Source: Helicobacter trogontum (GTDB lineage: Bacteria > Campylobacterota > Campylobacteria > Campylobacterales > Helicobacteraceae). Taken from it: a stretch of 64,000 nucleotides of DNA. Of the stretch, positions 1-9,867 are shown in pieces. Each line of letters begins with the position of its first letter. The stretch's first letter is position 1. The position numbers and the translations under genes are program-made. The stretch lies in the NCBI RefSeq assembly GCF_000765905.2, contig NZ_JRPL02000010.1, forward strand, positions 1 to 64,000. Reading direction: 5' to 3'. The notes beneath the pieces were generated by a model, which saw only the letters and a program-made list of their open reading frames with translations, had not been told where the DNA came from and made no database searches.

Positions 1-573
1 TTCTATAGAGTTAGAATCTATCTCACCGATTAAGTGATAGATGGGTTTAAGAGTATCTAAGCCTAGATTACTATCTTTAGAATCTAATGTGCCAAAGAAG
101 CATTCGTTATTTGGGCTTTGGGATTCACTGCCGCCCGTGAGCTCTATACCCAAGAAATATATTTTAGATTCTATATTATTATATAATATATAAACTTCTA
201 TATAGACTTCATTGATATTTGCTTCATTCTTATCATCACAGATACTTAAAACAAGCATTTGAGCTAGAGCACCACCTAAAGAGTGTCCTGTGAGAGTGAG
301 AGAATCTTTTTCTTTGATTTGTGGATAATTGCTAGCGCAAGTTTCATAAAAGTTTATCATATCATCATATTGGGCTTTGGGTATAGAGTCTATAGCTAAA
401 GAAGCATCAGCTACAAATAAATCTTTAGAAGAACTCATTTTTATTCCTCCAATAGCTAGTATATAATCGATATAACCATATTCACTTGTATAGCTTTCTT
501 TTGTTTTACTAGGAGTTTTATAAGCTGTTTGCTTATTATTTAGAGTATTAGATATTATCTTAATTTCATTCAA
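1..573 (-). pseudogene. Lipase-like protein, 3' part cut by window edge and 5' part apparently frameshifted
   Basis: The minus strand is open from about 573 to the left edge and encodes the nucleophile elbow GHSLGGALAQ of class 3-type lipases, preceded by a segment reading YILAIGG that matches the family's beta-strand before the oxyanion region. The first ATG (438) would cut into the domain. Conserved-looking sequence continues upstream in frame to 573, and a second short open stretch in another frame (about 574-655, reading LENVEIIDDNESYEIS) lies directly before it. One base inserted near 572-575 would join the two. I infer a decayed or frameshifted lipase/phospholipase gene. The catalytic Asp and His would lie beyond the window, so activity cannot be judged. 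A sequencing error at the junction is the main alternative. Confidence 0.6.
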
Positions 574-834
574 CTAATCTCATAACTTTCATTATCATCT
601 ATAATTTCTACGTTTTCCAATTTGACCAATCTTTTTTGAATCTCTGTGTTATCTTATTCTAACAACATTCAAGCAATGTCGTTGGAGAGGTATTGTTAGG
701 ATATAGAGATTTATATTGCAACTTTATTGTATTGTCAGTAAAATACAATCATGGAGGAGATTATTTTACCGCATTTCTTTGGTATGCAAGGTTGCTAGAG
801 TGTAATAAACTGGCGGTATGCTATATTTTTATTT

Positions 835-873
835 CTTAGTTTTTGGGTATATGGTTTTGAGTTAAAAACTAAG
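835..873. repeat. 10-bp inverted repeat at the priA stop codon
   Basis: The arms CTTAGTTTTT (835-844) and AAAAACTAAG (864-873) are perfect complements around a 19-nt loop, and the right arm overlaps the priA stop. The arms are A/T-rich and there is no clear U-run after the hairpin on the priA side, so a terminator role is uncertain. Confidence 0.4.
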
Positions 874-2781
874 CGGATCTATGTCTATATCAATACATTG
901 CTGCATATCTTTTGTAGCATGGGAAAGTGCGTGTTGTATAGCTTTTTGTAGCATAAAATTGCTATATGAGCGCAATAAAACTTGATAATAATATTTTTTC
1001 TTTACTTTAAAGACACTTGCTTCACTTATGCCCACAACTTCAAATTTATATGTATTTTCATCTTGAATGCTATATAAAATTTCTGCAAATTTGTTTGCAA
1101 GATAGTGTGCCTTTTGTTCATCATCATGTCCAAAACGAAGCAATGCGAGGCGACAAAAAGGTGGATATAGTGGGTTTCTCTCATTTAATATATAATGTAG
1201 TACTTTTGTGTAATCACCCCACAAACTATTTATTGCTTCAGAATCTTTTGTTTGAACAATAATATTTCCATGCTGCTTCCTTCCACTTCTTCCTGCGACT
1301 TGGTATAAAAGTGAAAGACTTGTCTCATATGCCCTATAATCTGGAATATGTAGCATATAGTCCATACCAACGATAATGCTTAAAGTAACATTAGGATAGT
1401 CGTGTCCTTTTGCTATCATATGAGTGCCAATTAAAATATCAATTTTTTGCTTTTCAAAATCATGCAATAGGTTTGTTAATTGCTTGTGCGTTGTGATATT
1501 ATCTCTATCAAAAATAGCAATGTTTGGTGTGAGGTTGAGTGTCAATAGGGTGAATTCCAGCTCTTTTTTGAATTCTTCTGTTCCCATACGCATACCGCTT
1601 AGCATATCACTGCCACATATGTTACAGACTTGTGGGATTTGACTTGTAAAGCCGCAGTAATGACATACAAGTGCATTCTTTTTTGCATGTAAACTTAGCG
1701 TAATACTGCAATTTGGACATGAAAGCTTATGCTTACAATGTCTGCATAATAGAATCTTAAAATTAGCTCTAGTTGGCAAAAAGATGATAATTTGCTCTTT
1801 TTTTTCCAATGTACTTGTGATAGCATGAAGTATATGAGGGCTTATACTGATTTGATCTGTTTCATCATAGTGCAGTGTATGTGTGCTATTGTGAAATTTA
1901 TTGTGCAAATGCAATAGGTAATTATGCTTTTTGGCAAGATAATAGCTTTTTGGACTTGGCGTAGCACTTCCTAAAATTACGCGAATATCTTTTGTGCTTA
2001 AAAATATGGCAAGATCTCTAGCATTGTATTTTGGCTGATTTTGTGATTTATAGGAATCATCATGCTCTTCATCTACGATAATTAATCCTAGATTCTCAAA
2101 CGGCAAGAATAGGGCACTTCTTGCCCCAGCAATAATACTTAACTTGCCATCTTGCAGGGATTGCAATATGTTTTGCTTTTGAGCGATCGTGCGTTTGCTA
2201 TGCCATGTATCAGCAAGATTTGGGAAAGCCGTATTTAATCTTGCCTGCATTTGTGGTGTGAGTGAGATTTCTGGCATGAGCAATAAAGCTTGTTTCCCTT
2301 GATTTAAACATTCTGCAATCGCGTGAAAATATATCTCTGTTTTACCGCTACCTGTTGTACCAAATATTAGACTTAAATCTTTTTGTTTGCATTCTTTTAA
2401 GACATTCTCTTGATCCTCTGATAATTTTTTTAAATTATATGCAACATCATTTTTCAACACAGATTGCTGTGTTTCTTTGGAATCTAACTTTGCATCCCAT
2501 GCTGTAAAAACCTGTGCTGTGACACCCACGCCTTGCACATAATAAGTACTCATAAAACGCAATAAAATGCGTTGTATTTGCGTGTAGCTAAAATGTGATT
2601 TTTTAGCTTCAAGAGGTTCAAAAGTAAAATCTTGATTTGGAAGTATTTGCACAATAATGCCAAGCTCAAGTCTATTTCGTACGCTTACTTTCATAATGTC
2701 ATACAACACAACTTCATCGTGTGTGTAGTAAGTAAGTGGTGCAAGGTTTCGCCCGATAATTGCAACAAGGATAAAACGCAT
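862..2781 (-). CDS. priA: Primosomal protein N' (replication restart helicase PriA)
   Basis: PriA is a superfamily 2 3'-5' DNA helicase that recognises stalled forks and reloads DnaB. The 639-residue product has the N-terminal DNA-binding part (about 1-110), the Walker A motif GTTGSGKT (141-148), a DEEH Walker B box in LIIVDEEHDDS, and the paired zinc-binding cysteines typical of PriA (C-x2-C, C-x2-C, C-x2-C and C-x2-C between about 345 and 395, for example CRHCKHKLSCPNC). The C-terminal helicase motif VAGRSGR is present. It is a little shorter than the E. coli protein, as is usual in epsilonproteobacteria. It lies downstream of two small genes on the same strand, with a 19-nt gap, and is probably cotranscribed with them. 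Identification is secure. Confidence 0.96.
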   Translation of the reverse strand: MRFILVAIIGRNLAPLTYYTHDEVVLYDIMKVSVRNRLELGIIVQILPNQDFTFEPLEAKKSHFSYTQIQRILLRFMSTYYVQGVGVTAQVFTAWDAKLDSKETQQSVLKNDVAYNLKKLSEDQENVLKECKQKDLSLIFGTTGSGKTEIYFHAIAECLNQGKQALLLMPEISLTPQMQARLNTAFPNLADTWHSKRTIAQKQNILQSLQDGKLSIIAGARSALFLPFENLGLIIVDEEHDDSYKSQNQPKYNARDLAIFLSTKDIRVILGSATPSPKSYYLAKKHNYLLHLHNKFHNSTHTLHYDETDQISISPHILHAITSTLEKKEQIIIFLPTRANFKILLCRHCKHKLSCPNCSITLSLHAKKNALVCHYCGFTSQIPQVCNICGSDMLSGMRMGTEEFKKELEFTLLTLNLTPNIAIFDRDNITTHKQLTNLLHDFEKQKIDILIGTHMIAKGHDYPNVTLSIIVGMDYMLHIPDYRAYETSLSLLYQVAGRSGRKQHGNIIVQTKDSEAINSLWGDYTKVLHYILNERNPLYPPFCRLALLRFGHDDEQKAHYLANKFAEILYSIQDENTYKFEVVGISEASVFKVKKKYYYQVLLRSYSNFMLQKAIQHALSHATKDMQQCIDIDIDPLSF

Positions 2782-2799
2782 ATGTGACGGAAAGCAATA

Positions 2800-3357
2800 T
2801 TAAGACTTCAAGATATGCACGATACGCATAAGCTCTTGTTCAGCAGCACTTTGATCTCGAAGTGTCGTTACAAAAAGTGTCAAAAGCTCCTCTAGGGTGT
2901 ATTGTCTTTGTGCAAATATGCCTACAATTTTTTGACGACATATAAAATCCAGTTTTTCTAGACTTAAACAAAATTTGCGATTTTCAATCTGTATTGTAAG
3001 ATGAGTTGGGATTGCCTCTGATGTGTCATTGTGTGGATTTAGCTGTGTTTTATTTGCAGAAGTATCGCATATATTGCTATTGTTGGTAGAGCGTATAGCA
3101 TCTTGTGAGGTTTTGCCATGTTGTTGTATAGACTGCATTTTAGAATCGTTGATTCCAGAATCCACACTCATGGTATTCTGTATTGCAGAATTCTGCAATA
3201 CAGAATCTGTAGTGCTGATATTGTGGCACATAGAGTTTGTGTTTACATGGGATTCTATACCCGCATTACCAAACATATTTACATCTGCCTTCAAGCCATT
3301 CATGTAGCCAATCCATAAACTGAATTTATTCTTGTGTTCTATTGAGTGTGGTGACAA
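2800..3357 (-). CDS. Unrecognised protein between priA and the uvrB promoter region
   Basis: I do not recognise this product. The N-terminal two thirds are low-complexity and rich in Ser, Asn, Thr and Asp. The last about 65 residues (from LTIQIENRKFCLSL) look like a small folded domain with a beta hairpin followed by helices ending in LMRIVHILKS. The longest reading starts at a TTG (3357) inside the upstream gene. The first ATG is at 3303, and neither has a strong ribosome-binding site, so the start is uncertain. It overlaps the preceding coiled-coil gene and sits 19 nt before priA. The same-strand packing suggests a three-gene unit, but no function can be assigned. Confidence 0.6.
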   Translation of the reverse strand: MSPHSIEHKNKFSLWIGYMNGLKADVNMFGNAGIESHVNTNSMCHNISTTDSVLQNSAIQNTMSVDSGINDSKMQSIQQHGKTSQDAIRSTNNSNICDTSANKTQLNPHNDTSEAIPTHLTIQIENRKFCLSLEKLDFICRQKIVGIFAQRQYTLEELLTLFVTTLRDQSAAEQELMRIVHILKS

Positions 3358-3673
3358 ATTGCTCTAAAAGTCGCTTACTTTCATTAATTTCTTCTCTCAT
3401 TCTGTAAATTTCTATATCTTTTTCTTCATCTTGTGCTTTCAATGTGCTAATCTCAAGCTCCATCTGTGCAATTTTTTCTTCTTTTTCCAATAACTTAAAT
3501 TCTAAATCTTCTATTTTTTTATTATGTTTTGTTTCAAGTAATTGTTTTACCTCATGGACCAATGGAAGCAATCCTACGCCTTTTGATTCTTGTTGCGCTA
3601 TAGATGATTGTTCCACGTTTTGTGTAGCTGTATTTGTTGCATTATAGTGTGTGATTTCATTGTAATTTTGCAT
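3326..3673 (-). CDS. Small coiled-coil protein of unknown function
   Basis: The product has 115 residues. After an N-terminal stretch rich in Asn, Thr and Gln, residues about 40-110 form a strongly heptad-like, charged helix (KIEDLEFKLLEKEEKIAQME and onward), so a coiled coil is likely. No enzymatic motif is visible. The ATG at 3673 is preceded by an AAGGAG site. It is the first gene of the minus-strand unit leading to priA and is divergent from uvrB across a 58-bp gap. As I recall, small uncharacterised genes also separate uvrB and priA in Campylobacter jejuni, which would make this a conserved but unexplained arrangement. Confidence 0.72.
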   Translation of the reverse strand: MQNYNEITHYNATNTATQNVEQSSIAQQESKGVGLLPLVHEVKQLLETKHNKKIEDLEFKLLEKEEKIAQMELEISTLKAQDEEKDIEIYRMREEINESKRLLEQFVTTLNRTQE

Positions 3674-3703
3674 AACTTCTCCTTAAGGGCGATAAAGTTC
3701 TTG

Positions 3704-3709
3704 TATAAT
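3704..3709 (+). promoter_or_regulatory. -10 box of the uvrB promoter
   Basis: TATAAT preceded by TTG lies 22 bp before the uvrB ATG. The implied leader is about 16 nt and carries AAGG before the start. It is the only good -10 box in the 58-bp divergent gap. Confidence 0.6.
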
Positions 3710-3731
3710 TGTAGCTAAAAAAGGTATAAAC

Positions 3732-5714
3732 ATGAAAACAAATCTCTTTAATTTAACCTCAAACTATAAACCAGCAGGTGATCAACCACAGGCTATAAAC
3801 TTTTTGTGCAAACAAATTAACAATCACAACAAGTATAATACACTTATTGGTGTTACAGGTAGCGGAAAAACCTTTAGTATGGCAAATATTATACAAAAAT
3901 TAAATATGCCAACACTCATAATGAGTCACAACAAAACTCTATGTGCACAACTCTATAGTGAATTTAAAAGTTTTTTTCCACATAATCACGTGGAATATTT
4001 TATCAGCCATTTTGATTATTACCAACCAGAAGCCTACATTCCTCGTAGGGACTTATTTATAGAAAAAGATAGCTCCATTAATGATGAATTAGAGCGACTT
4101 CGTCTATCAGCTACAACTTCCTTACTCGCTTATGATGATGTTATTATTATTGCCAGTGTGTCTGCAAATTATGGACTAGGAAACCCTAGTGAATATCTCA
4201 CCATGATCGAAAAACTTGAAGTTTCTAAAACCTATCAGCAAAAAAAGCTTTTAACAAAACTTGTCGAAATGGGCTATGTGCGTAATGAAGCAAGTTTTGA
4301 ACGTGGATGTTTTCGTGTCAAGGGCGAAGTGGTTGATATTTTTCCTGCTTATAATGAAGTTGAATTTATACGTATTGAATTTTTTGGTGATGAGATTGAA
4401 CGGATTGTAGTTTTAGAGTCATTAGATAACAATTTTGTAAAAGAGCTAGAATCATACGTGCTTTATGCAGCAAACCAATTTATTGTGGGGGAAAATCGCT
4501 TAAAAAAGGCTCTTGTAGATATAGAACAAGAACTACAAGAGAGATTAAGATTTTATGAAAGTGAAAACCGCATGGTAGAATATGAACGATTGAAATCACG
4601 CACAGAGTTTGATCTTGAAATGATAAAAGAAAATGGTATTTGCAAGGGTATCGAAAATTATGCACGACATCTAACAGGAAAAAAGCCAGGTGAAACTCCC
4701 TTTTCTTTACTTGATTATTTTGAATACAAAAAAAAGCCTTATCTATTGATCGTTGATGAAAGTCATGTGAGTTTACCGCAATTTGGTGGTATGTATGCGG
4801 GTGATAGAAGTCGAAAAGAGGTATTGGTAGAATATGGCTTTCGTCTGCCTAGCGCACTTGATAATCGTCCATTGCAATTTGATGAGTTTATTAATAAAAA
4901 CGCGAATTTTCTCTTTGTATCTGCTACACCAGCAGAACTGGAGTTATCTTTAAGTAAAGATAGCGTATGTGAGCAACTTATCCGTCCTACTGGGCTACTT
5001 GATCCTGAATTTGAAGTCAGAGATTCTAACACTCAAGTAAAAGATTTATTACAGGAAATACACGTGCGTGTGGCAAGAAAAGAGCGAGTATTAATCACAA
5101 CTTTAACAAAAAAAATGAGTGAAGAGCTTGCAAAATATTATGCCAAAGAGGGAATAAAAATTGAATATTTACACAGTGAAATAGATGCGATAGAGAGAAA
5201 TCATCTCATACGTAACTTACGACTAGGAGTATTTGATGTATTGGTAGGTATAAACTTATTGCGAGAAGGGCTTGATCTCCCAGAAGTAAGTCTTGTAGCT
5301 ATTATGGATGCAGATAAAGAGGGCTTTTTACGAAGCGAAACAAGTCTTATACAGACAATGGGGCGAGCTGCTAGAAACGTAAATGGCAAAGTGATTTTGT
5401 ATGCAGAGAAAATTACAAATTCCATGCGTAAGGCTATGGATATCACCACGTATAGACGTCAAAAACAAGAGGCTTTTAATAAGCAGCACAATATTACACC
5501 AACTTCAGTTAGTCGTAATGTAGAAGAAGAATTAAGACTTGAAGATAGTGCAAAAGTTTATGACAAAATGAATAAGAAAAACAAGATTCCAGCAAAAGAA
5601 AAAGAAAACCTTATTAAAGACTTAAAAGCAAAAATGCTTGAAGCAAGCAAACGACTTGATTTTGAAGCAGCTATACAGTTAAGAGATGAGATTGCTAGAT
5701 TGCGAAATTTATAA
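3732..5714 (+). CDS. uvrB: Excinuclease ABC subunit B (UvrB)
   Basis: UvrB is the damage-verification helicase of nucleotide excision repair, working with UvrA and UvrC in the cytoplasm. The 660-residue product has the expected full length. The Walker A motif GVTGSGKT is at 40-47, the beta-hairpin region [12 protein letters not shown] follows, then the DESH Walker B box ([13 protein letters not shown]), helicase motifs [16 protein letters not shown] and QTMGRAARN, and the C-terminal UVR motif for UvrC contact (about 623-659). The ATG follows AAGG and has its own promoter 22 bp upstream. Nothing is missing. Confidence 0.97.
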   Translation: MKTNLFNLTSNYKPAGDQPQAINFLCKQINNHNKYNTLIGVTGSGKTFSMANIIQKLNMPTLIMSHNKTLCAQLYSEFKSFFPHNHVEYFISHFDYYQPEAYIPRRDLFIEKDSSINDELERLRLSATTSLLAYDDVIIIASVSANYGLGNPSEYLTMIEKLEVSKTYQQKKLLTKLVEMGYVRNEASFERGCFRVKGEVVDIFPAYNEVEFIRIEFFGDEIERIVVLESLDNNFVKELESYVLYAANQFIVGENRLKKALVDIEQELQERLRFYESENRMVEYERLKSRTEFDLEMIKENGICKGIENYARHLTGKKPGETPFSLLDYFEYKKKPYLLIVDESHVSLPQFGGMYAGDRSRKEVLVEYGFRLPSALDNRPLQFDEFINKNANFLFVSATPAELELSLSKDSVCEQLIRPTGLLDPEFEVRDSNTQVKDLLQEIHVRVARKERVLITTLTKKMSEELAKYYAKEGIKIEYLHSEIDAIERNHLIRNLRLGVFDVLVGINLLREGLDLPEVSLVAIMDADKEGFLRSETSLIQTMGRAARNVNGKVILYAEKITNSMRKAMDITTYRRQKQEAFNKQHNITPTSVSRNVEEELRLEDSAKVYDKMNKKNKIPAKEKENLIKDLKAKMLEASKRLDFEAAIQLRDEIARLRNL

Positions 5715-5898
5715 CTTTTATTACTTTTTGTCTTATAAGTAGCATATTTTGCAAAGCTCTGTTTTGTAGTATGAAATACATCTATATGCAGTAATGTAGA
5801 AAGAACTATAAAAATATGTCTTGATGGGAGCTATGTAATTTAGAGTTTTAGAATATCTATTAACAAGCTTATTTTATGATAAAAATGATTAGAGTAAT

Positions 5899-7113
5899 TT
5901 ATGGATTCTTTGTGATATAGCCATCAACACCATTTGCAATTCCTTTGGCAATTAGATTCTGATAACTCGTATCTTTTAAGCGTTGAGATTCTATAGGGTG
6001 AGAATTATATCCAATCTCAATAAGGATTGAAGGCATAAGTGCACCTACAAGCACCCAAAATGGACCCTCTCTTACACCTCCATCAAGATTTTCATTGTAT
6101 TTTGTTCGAATTTGTTTGAGAATACCTGCTTGCACATCCATGCCAAGTTTATTTGAAGCAATAATTCTTTGTGAAGTCAGAAATGAAGCAATGGTCGTTG
6201 GTGAATATTCTGCCATACCTTGATTCTCAATAGCAGCTGCGTTTATGGCTCTCTCTGTTCTTGCAGTTGATAAGAAATAAGTTTCTACACCCTTTGGCTG
6301 CCTACTTGAACCTACTGGTATTGAATTTGCATGAATAGATATAAATAAATCCGCATGTATTTCATTTGCCATCTCTGTTCGTCTTTGCAATTCAATAAAC
6401 ACATCAGTATTTCGTGTCATATAGACAACATACCCTCTTTTAGAAAGCTCTTGGGCAGTGAGTTTGGCAACGCTTAAGACAATATGTTTTTCACAAGTTT
6501 TAGAAATACCTTGCGTACCGCAGTCTTTACCGCCATGACCAGGGTCTAAGATAATGATTTTTTTACGATTTTTACTAGATGGTGTTGCACTAGAAACAAG
6601 TATTGGCTTTGGTTGATTTGCGTTTGCTGTAGTTTTAACTGCTGGCTTTGATGTTTGTGGTTTTTGCGTTACAGGTTTTTGTTGTGTTGGTTTAGCATGC
6701 TGTGTGGGCTTTTGCTCAGTCTTCTTGGAACTTTTAATTGGGATTAGATTTTGTTTAGAGTTTTTTTCTTTAATCGAGATATAAAGGTAATTGCCTTTAA
6801 GATTGTATTCAAATTCTGTTTTTGATGTAAGGGTAATGAGGACACGTAAGCGTTGTTTATTGTTTTGTGCAATTGTAATTTGAGTATTATTTGGAAAGTT
6901 ATGCTCTCTTCTGCCAGTTGGGACCCATACACCATATATATCTATAAAAGTGCTCGTATCATTTAGTTTATGAATACTGATCTCATCTTTCTTAATCGCT
7001 CTATTTGCATCTATTCTAAGACTTGAAGCACCAAACGGAATGGTGTTTAGAATCCGCAGTGTATCGGCTTGCAGACTGCTTATAAGCAAGAAAAAAAGCA
7101 CAATACAACGCAT
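5899..7113 (-). CDS. amiA: N-acetylmuramoyl-L-alanine amidase, periplasmic (AmiA/AmiC family)
   Basis: This zinc amidase cleaves the bond between MurNAc and the L-Ala of stem peptides and splits septal peptidoglycan. The 404-residue protein has a signal peptide (MRCIVLFFLLISSLQA), an AMIN-like wall-targeting region (about 17-115), a Pro/Lys/Gln-rich linker (about 120-180) and an Amidase_3 catalytic domain beginning with DPGHGG (190-195). Visible zinc ligands are His192, Glu208 and the His of SIHANS; the catalytic Glu is in ILIEIGYNS. It ends a minus-strand run after tyrS and the flavin oxidoreductase, an order I recall from H. pylori (HP0772-HP0774). It is the likely target of the FtsEX/EnvC-like system encoded at 37-40 kb. 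Confidence 0.93.
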   Translation of the reverse strand: MRCIVLFFLLISSLQADTLRILNTIPFGASSLRIDANRAIKKDEISIHKLNDTSTFIDIYGVWVPTGRREHNFPNNTQITIAQNNKQRLRVLITLTSKTEFEYNLKGNYLYISIKEKNSKQNLIPIKSSKKTEQKPTQHAKPTQQKPVTQKPQTSKPAVKTTANANQPKPILVSSATPSSKNRKKIIILDPGHGGKDCGTQGISKTCEKHIVLSVAKLTAQELSKRGYVVYMTRNTDVFIELQRRTEMANEIHADLFISIHANSIPVGSSRQPKGVETYFLSTARTERAINAAAIENQGMAEYSPTTIASFLTSQRIIASNKLGMDVQAGILKQIRTKYNENLDGGVREGPFWVLVGALMPSILIEIGYNSHPIESQRLKDTSYQNLIAKGIANGVDGYITKNP

Positions 7114-7123
7114 ATATACCCAT

Positions 7124-8215
7124 CTAGCGTTTTGTTAATTCATCAACTAATGCTTTAACGCTCAAAATTTCTTTTACGCGATAGCCATTTGCACCACTAA
7201 AATATAGCCCCTCCTCGAGATTCCCCAAATGTCCTTTACCCAAGCTGTCTGCTATGCAATACCCCACTTTTTTTGCCTCTTTACCTCTTTGGCATGGGCT
7301 AACACAATTACTAATACATTGCACTTTTGGGGCATTACCCTCTTTTAATCTTTGCATCACACCGATTTTGAGAGCTCTTGCTGGGTAGCCAACAGGCGAT
7401 TTCACAAGTTCAATGTCATCTTTAGTAATGTGAGGTAGAATCTGTTGATATGCTTTTGCATCACATTCTTTTGTGCCCAAAAACCTTGTTCCCATTTGCA
7501 CACCACTTGCACCTAATGTAAGCATGGTATCAATATCATTTCTATCCCAAATACCACCTGCGGCAATAATTGGCATAGATCCCCATTGTGTAGATTCTGC
7601 AACGACTTGCGGAAGAATGCTCTCAAGCTGATATTCTGGCTTAAAACAATCCTCATACTTAAAGCCTTGATGACCACCGCTTAAAGGTCCTTCGACAACG
7701 ACAGCATCTGGCACTCTCTTATATCGTTCGCTCCAACGCTTACATATGACACGCAAAGCCTTTGCGGATGAGACAATTGGTACTAACGCTACCTCTGGAA
7801 AATTCTTTGTAAACTCTGGCATATTTGTAGGTAATCCTGCTCCCGTCACAATAACATTTGCCCCAGCCTCACAAGCATCTCTCACTACTCTGCCATAATC
7901 ATTAATTGCATGTAAAATATTTGCACCCAAAGGATTGTCGCCACATATTTTACGTGCATTCCTAAAAATCTCATTTAACGCATTTTTACTATAGAAATTG
8001 ATTGCCTCAAATGGTTTACTTGATAGAATCTTATCAACAAAACTCATATTTTTATAATACCCTGTGCCAACTGCAGAAATAATACCCAAACAACCTTCTT
8101 TTGATACATTACCAGCTAGTTCATCCCAGCTGATACCAACACCCATACCACCTTGAAAAATGGGGTATTTGATTGTATGTTTTCCTATCGTTAAGCTTTT
8201 AAATAAACCACCCAT
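7124..8215 (-). CDS. FMN-dependent nitronate monooxygenase / enoyl-reductase-like flavoprotein
   Basis: The 363-residue product is a class I nitronate monooxygenase-type TIM-barrel flavoprotein. Visible motifs are the N-terminal IFQGGMGVGISWDELAG, the GGHQGF active-site segment, and the FMN phosphate-binding parts IIAAGGIWDR and GASGVQMGTRF. Family members oxidise alkyl nitronates or reduce enoyl substrates; which applies here cannot be told from sequence. A cysteine-containing segment near the C terminus (CISNCVSPCQRG) resembles that in related bacterial oxidoreductases. It sits 10 bp from tyrS and 10 bp from the amidase gene, so the three probably share a transcript. Confidence 0.88.
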   Translation of the reverse strand: MGGLFKSLTIGKHTIKYPIFQGGMGVGISWDELAGNVSKEGCLGIISAVGTGYYKNMSFVDKILSSKPFEAINFYSKNALNEIFRNARKICGDNPLGANILHAINDYGRVVRDACEAGANVIVTGAGLPTNMPEFTKNFPEVALVPIVSSAKALRVICKRWSERYKRVPDAVVVEGPLSGGHQGFKYEDCFKPEYQLESILPQVVAESTQWGSMPIIAAGGIWDRNDIDTMLTLGASGVQMGTRFLGTKECDAKAYQQILPHITKDDIELVKSPVGYPARALKIGVMQRLKEGNAPKVQCISNCVSPCQRGKEAKKVGYCIADSLGKGHLGNLEEGLYFSGANGYRVKEILSVKALVDELTKR

Positions 8216-8224
8216 TATCCTACC

Positions 8225-9472
8225 TTATATATTATTTACAACTACTATTTTAGCAAATTTTCTTTTACCAAGCTTGATAATAAATTCACCTTCTTGTAAA
8301 AAATGAAAATTTTCATCTGTTTGTTTTATTTGATTTATGCTTAGTGCACCAGCTTTAATATCTCTTCTTGCCTGTGAAGTAGATGGGGTAAAACCTAGCT
8401 CTACTAGCACCTTACATACCCACTCGCCCTTTTTTATTGTTTTTGTTTCAATATCTTTTGGTATTTCCTTGTTGCTAAAGATTGCACAAAATGCTTCCTT
8501 GGCTTGTATTGCTAAGTTTTCATTATGAAAACGTGTGGTAATTTCTAGGGCAAGCATTTCTTTTGCTGCTTTGGGATGTAACTTTTCCGTCTCTACATCA
8601 CGTTTTATATTCGCTATTTCCGTAAGACTTCTTGCACTTACAAGCTCATAATAACGCCACATCAACGTATCATCGATACTAAGAATCTTCGCATACATAT
8701 CATTAGCAGAATCTGTTACTCCAATATAGTTTTTGAGACTTTTGCTCATTTTATTTATACCATCTAATCCTTCAAGCAAAGGCATAGTCATAACGCTTTG
8801 CTCTTTAGTGCAGTTATATGCTCTTTGCAATGCTCTGCCTACTAGGAGGTTAAACTTTTGGTCATTACCACCAAGCTCGATATCACAATTCAACGCCACA
8901 GAGTCATACCCTTGCAACAAAGGATACATAAATTCCACAATGGAAATAGGCTGATTTTCCTTAAAACGTTTTGTAAAATCGTCACGTTCCATCATTCTTG
9001 CGACAGAATACTGTGCAGTCAATTGCATAATATTTGCACTACTAAGGCTACCAAGCCATTTGCTATTAAAACAAATATCCGTCTTTGTTTTATCTAGAAT
9101 CTTAAAAACCTGGTCCTCATAGGTTTTTGCATTTTGTGCCACTTCTTCAAAGGTTAGTGGTTTTCTTGTTTCACTTTTTCCAGAAGGATCGCCTATTGTC
9201 GCAGTGAAATCTCCAATCAAAAATTTTACTCTACCACCATGGTTTTGAAAGGTTGCAAGCTTTTGCAATAACACAGAATGTCCTAAATGTAAATCTGGTG
9301 CAGTAGGATCAAAACCTGCCTTTACAACAAATTCTTCTCCTTTTTCATAGAATCGTGCCACTAAGGTTTCTATATACTCTTTACCAATAAACTCCACACA
9401 TCCCCGCTCAATCTCTTGCATAGCTTCTTGCACCTTTGCTCGCAATGTGGAATTGGTATGACTTGTTTGCAT
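8225..9472 (-). CDS. tyrS: Tyrosyl-tRNA synthetase
   Basis: TyrS charges tRNA-Tyr. The class I signature HLGH lies in PTAPDLHLGHSVLL and the KMSKS loop is present as INKMSKSLKN. The C-terminal part carries an S4-like RNA-binding domain (from about TPSTSQARRDIKAG). A longer reading starts at GTG 9493, but AAAGGA at 9482-9487 would then be coding; with ATG 9472 it becomes a well-placed ribosome-binding site 9 nt upstream, so I use 9472 (415 residues). It is the first gene of the tyrS, flavoprotein, amidase run. Confidence 0.95.
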   Translation of the reverse strand: MQTSHTNSTLRAKVQEAMQEIERGCVEFIGKEYIETLVARFYEKGEEFVVKAGFDPTAPDLHLGHSVLLQKLATFQNHGGRVKFLIGDFTATIGDPSGKSETRKPLTFEEVAQNAKTYEDQVFKILDKTKTDICFNSKWLGSLSSANIMQLTAQYSVARMMERDDFTKRFKENQPISIVEFMYPLLQGYDSVALNCDIELGGNDQKFNLLVGRALQRAYNCTKEQSVMTMPLLEGLDGINKMSKSLKNYIGVTDSANDMYAKILSIDDTLMWRYYELVSARSLTEIANIKRDVETEKLHPKAAKEMLALEITTRFHNENLAIQAKEAFCAIFSNKEIPKDIETKTIKKGEWVCKVLVELGFTPSTSQARRDIKAGALSINQIKQTDENFHFLQEGEFIIKLGKRKFAKIVVVNNI

Positions 9473-9493
9473 ATGATGTATTCCTTTTGTCAC

Positions 9494-9834
9494 AAATTTA
9501 ATCTTTCAAGTAAGTAATGATACTATGAAATTATAAAGATTCCAATAGCCTATTAATGCTATTTTAAGTTTTTACTCAACATATGCAAGTTTTAGATGTA
9601 ATTAATATATTAAAGTTTTGCTCTTGTAGGGGTATAATCTTGCAAGTAAAACTATGCTGATTAATATGTGTATAATTAAGCGTTTTACACTTTTTCAAAA
9701 AAAAAAAATAAACTTATTATGCATTACTTATGCTAGAGATTTTTTATGTGTTTTAGAATATTTATTTAAACACTGATGTATCTTCTAGTAATAATTTTTA
9801 TTATACATTAATGTAGCATCAGGTTAAAGTATGT
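9494..9834. other. AT-rich intergenic region between tyrS and the OMP gene
   Basis: No reading frame is supported. The stretch contains two extra TATAAT boxes on the plus strand (9633-9638 and 9671-9676), a weak GTGTA/TACAC hairpin followed by TTTTT (about 9669-9695), and a 12-bp adenine tract. A short plus-strand RNA is possible but not shown. Confidence 0.4.
9697..9708 (+). repeat. A12 homopolymer upstream of the OMP gene
   Basis: Twelve consecutive adenines lie about 125 bp before the -10 box of the outer membrane protein gene. Homopolymer A/T tracts upstream of OMP genes change length and tune promoters in H. pylori, though usually closer to the -35 region than here. Confidence 0.6.
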
Positions 9835-9840
9835 TATAAT
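9835..9840 (+). promoter_or_regulatory. -10 box of the OMP gene
   Basis: TATAAT lies 28 bp before the ATG, with AAAGGA just ahead of the start. It gives a short leader, as expected for a vegetative sigma-70-type Helicobacter promoter. Confidence 0.6.
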
Positions 9841-9867
9841 TGGGATACTACTTAGAAAGGAAATGCA

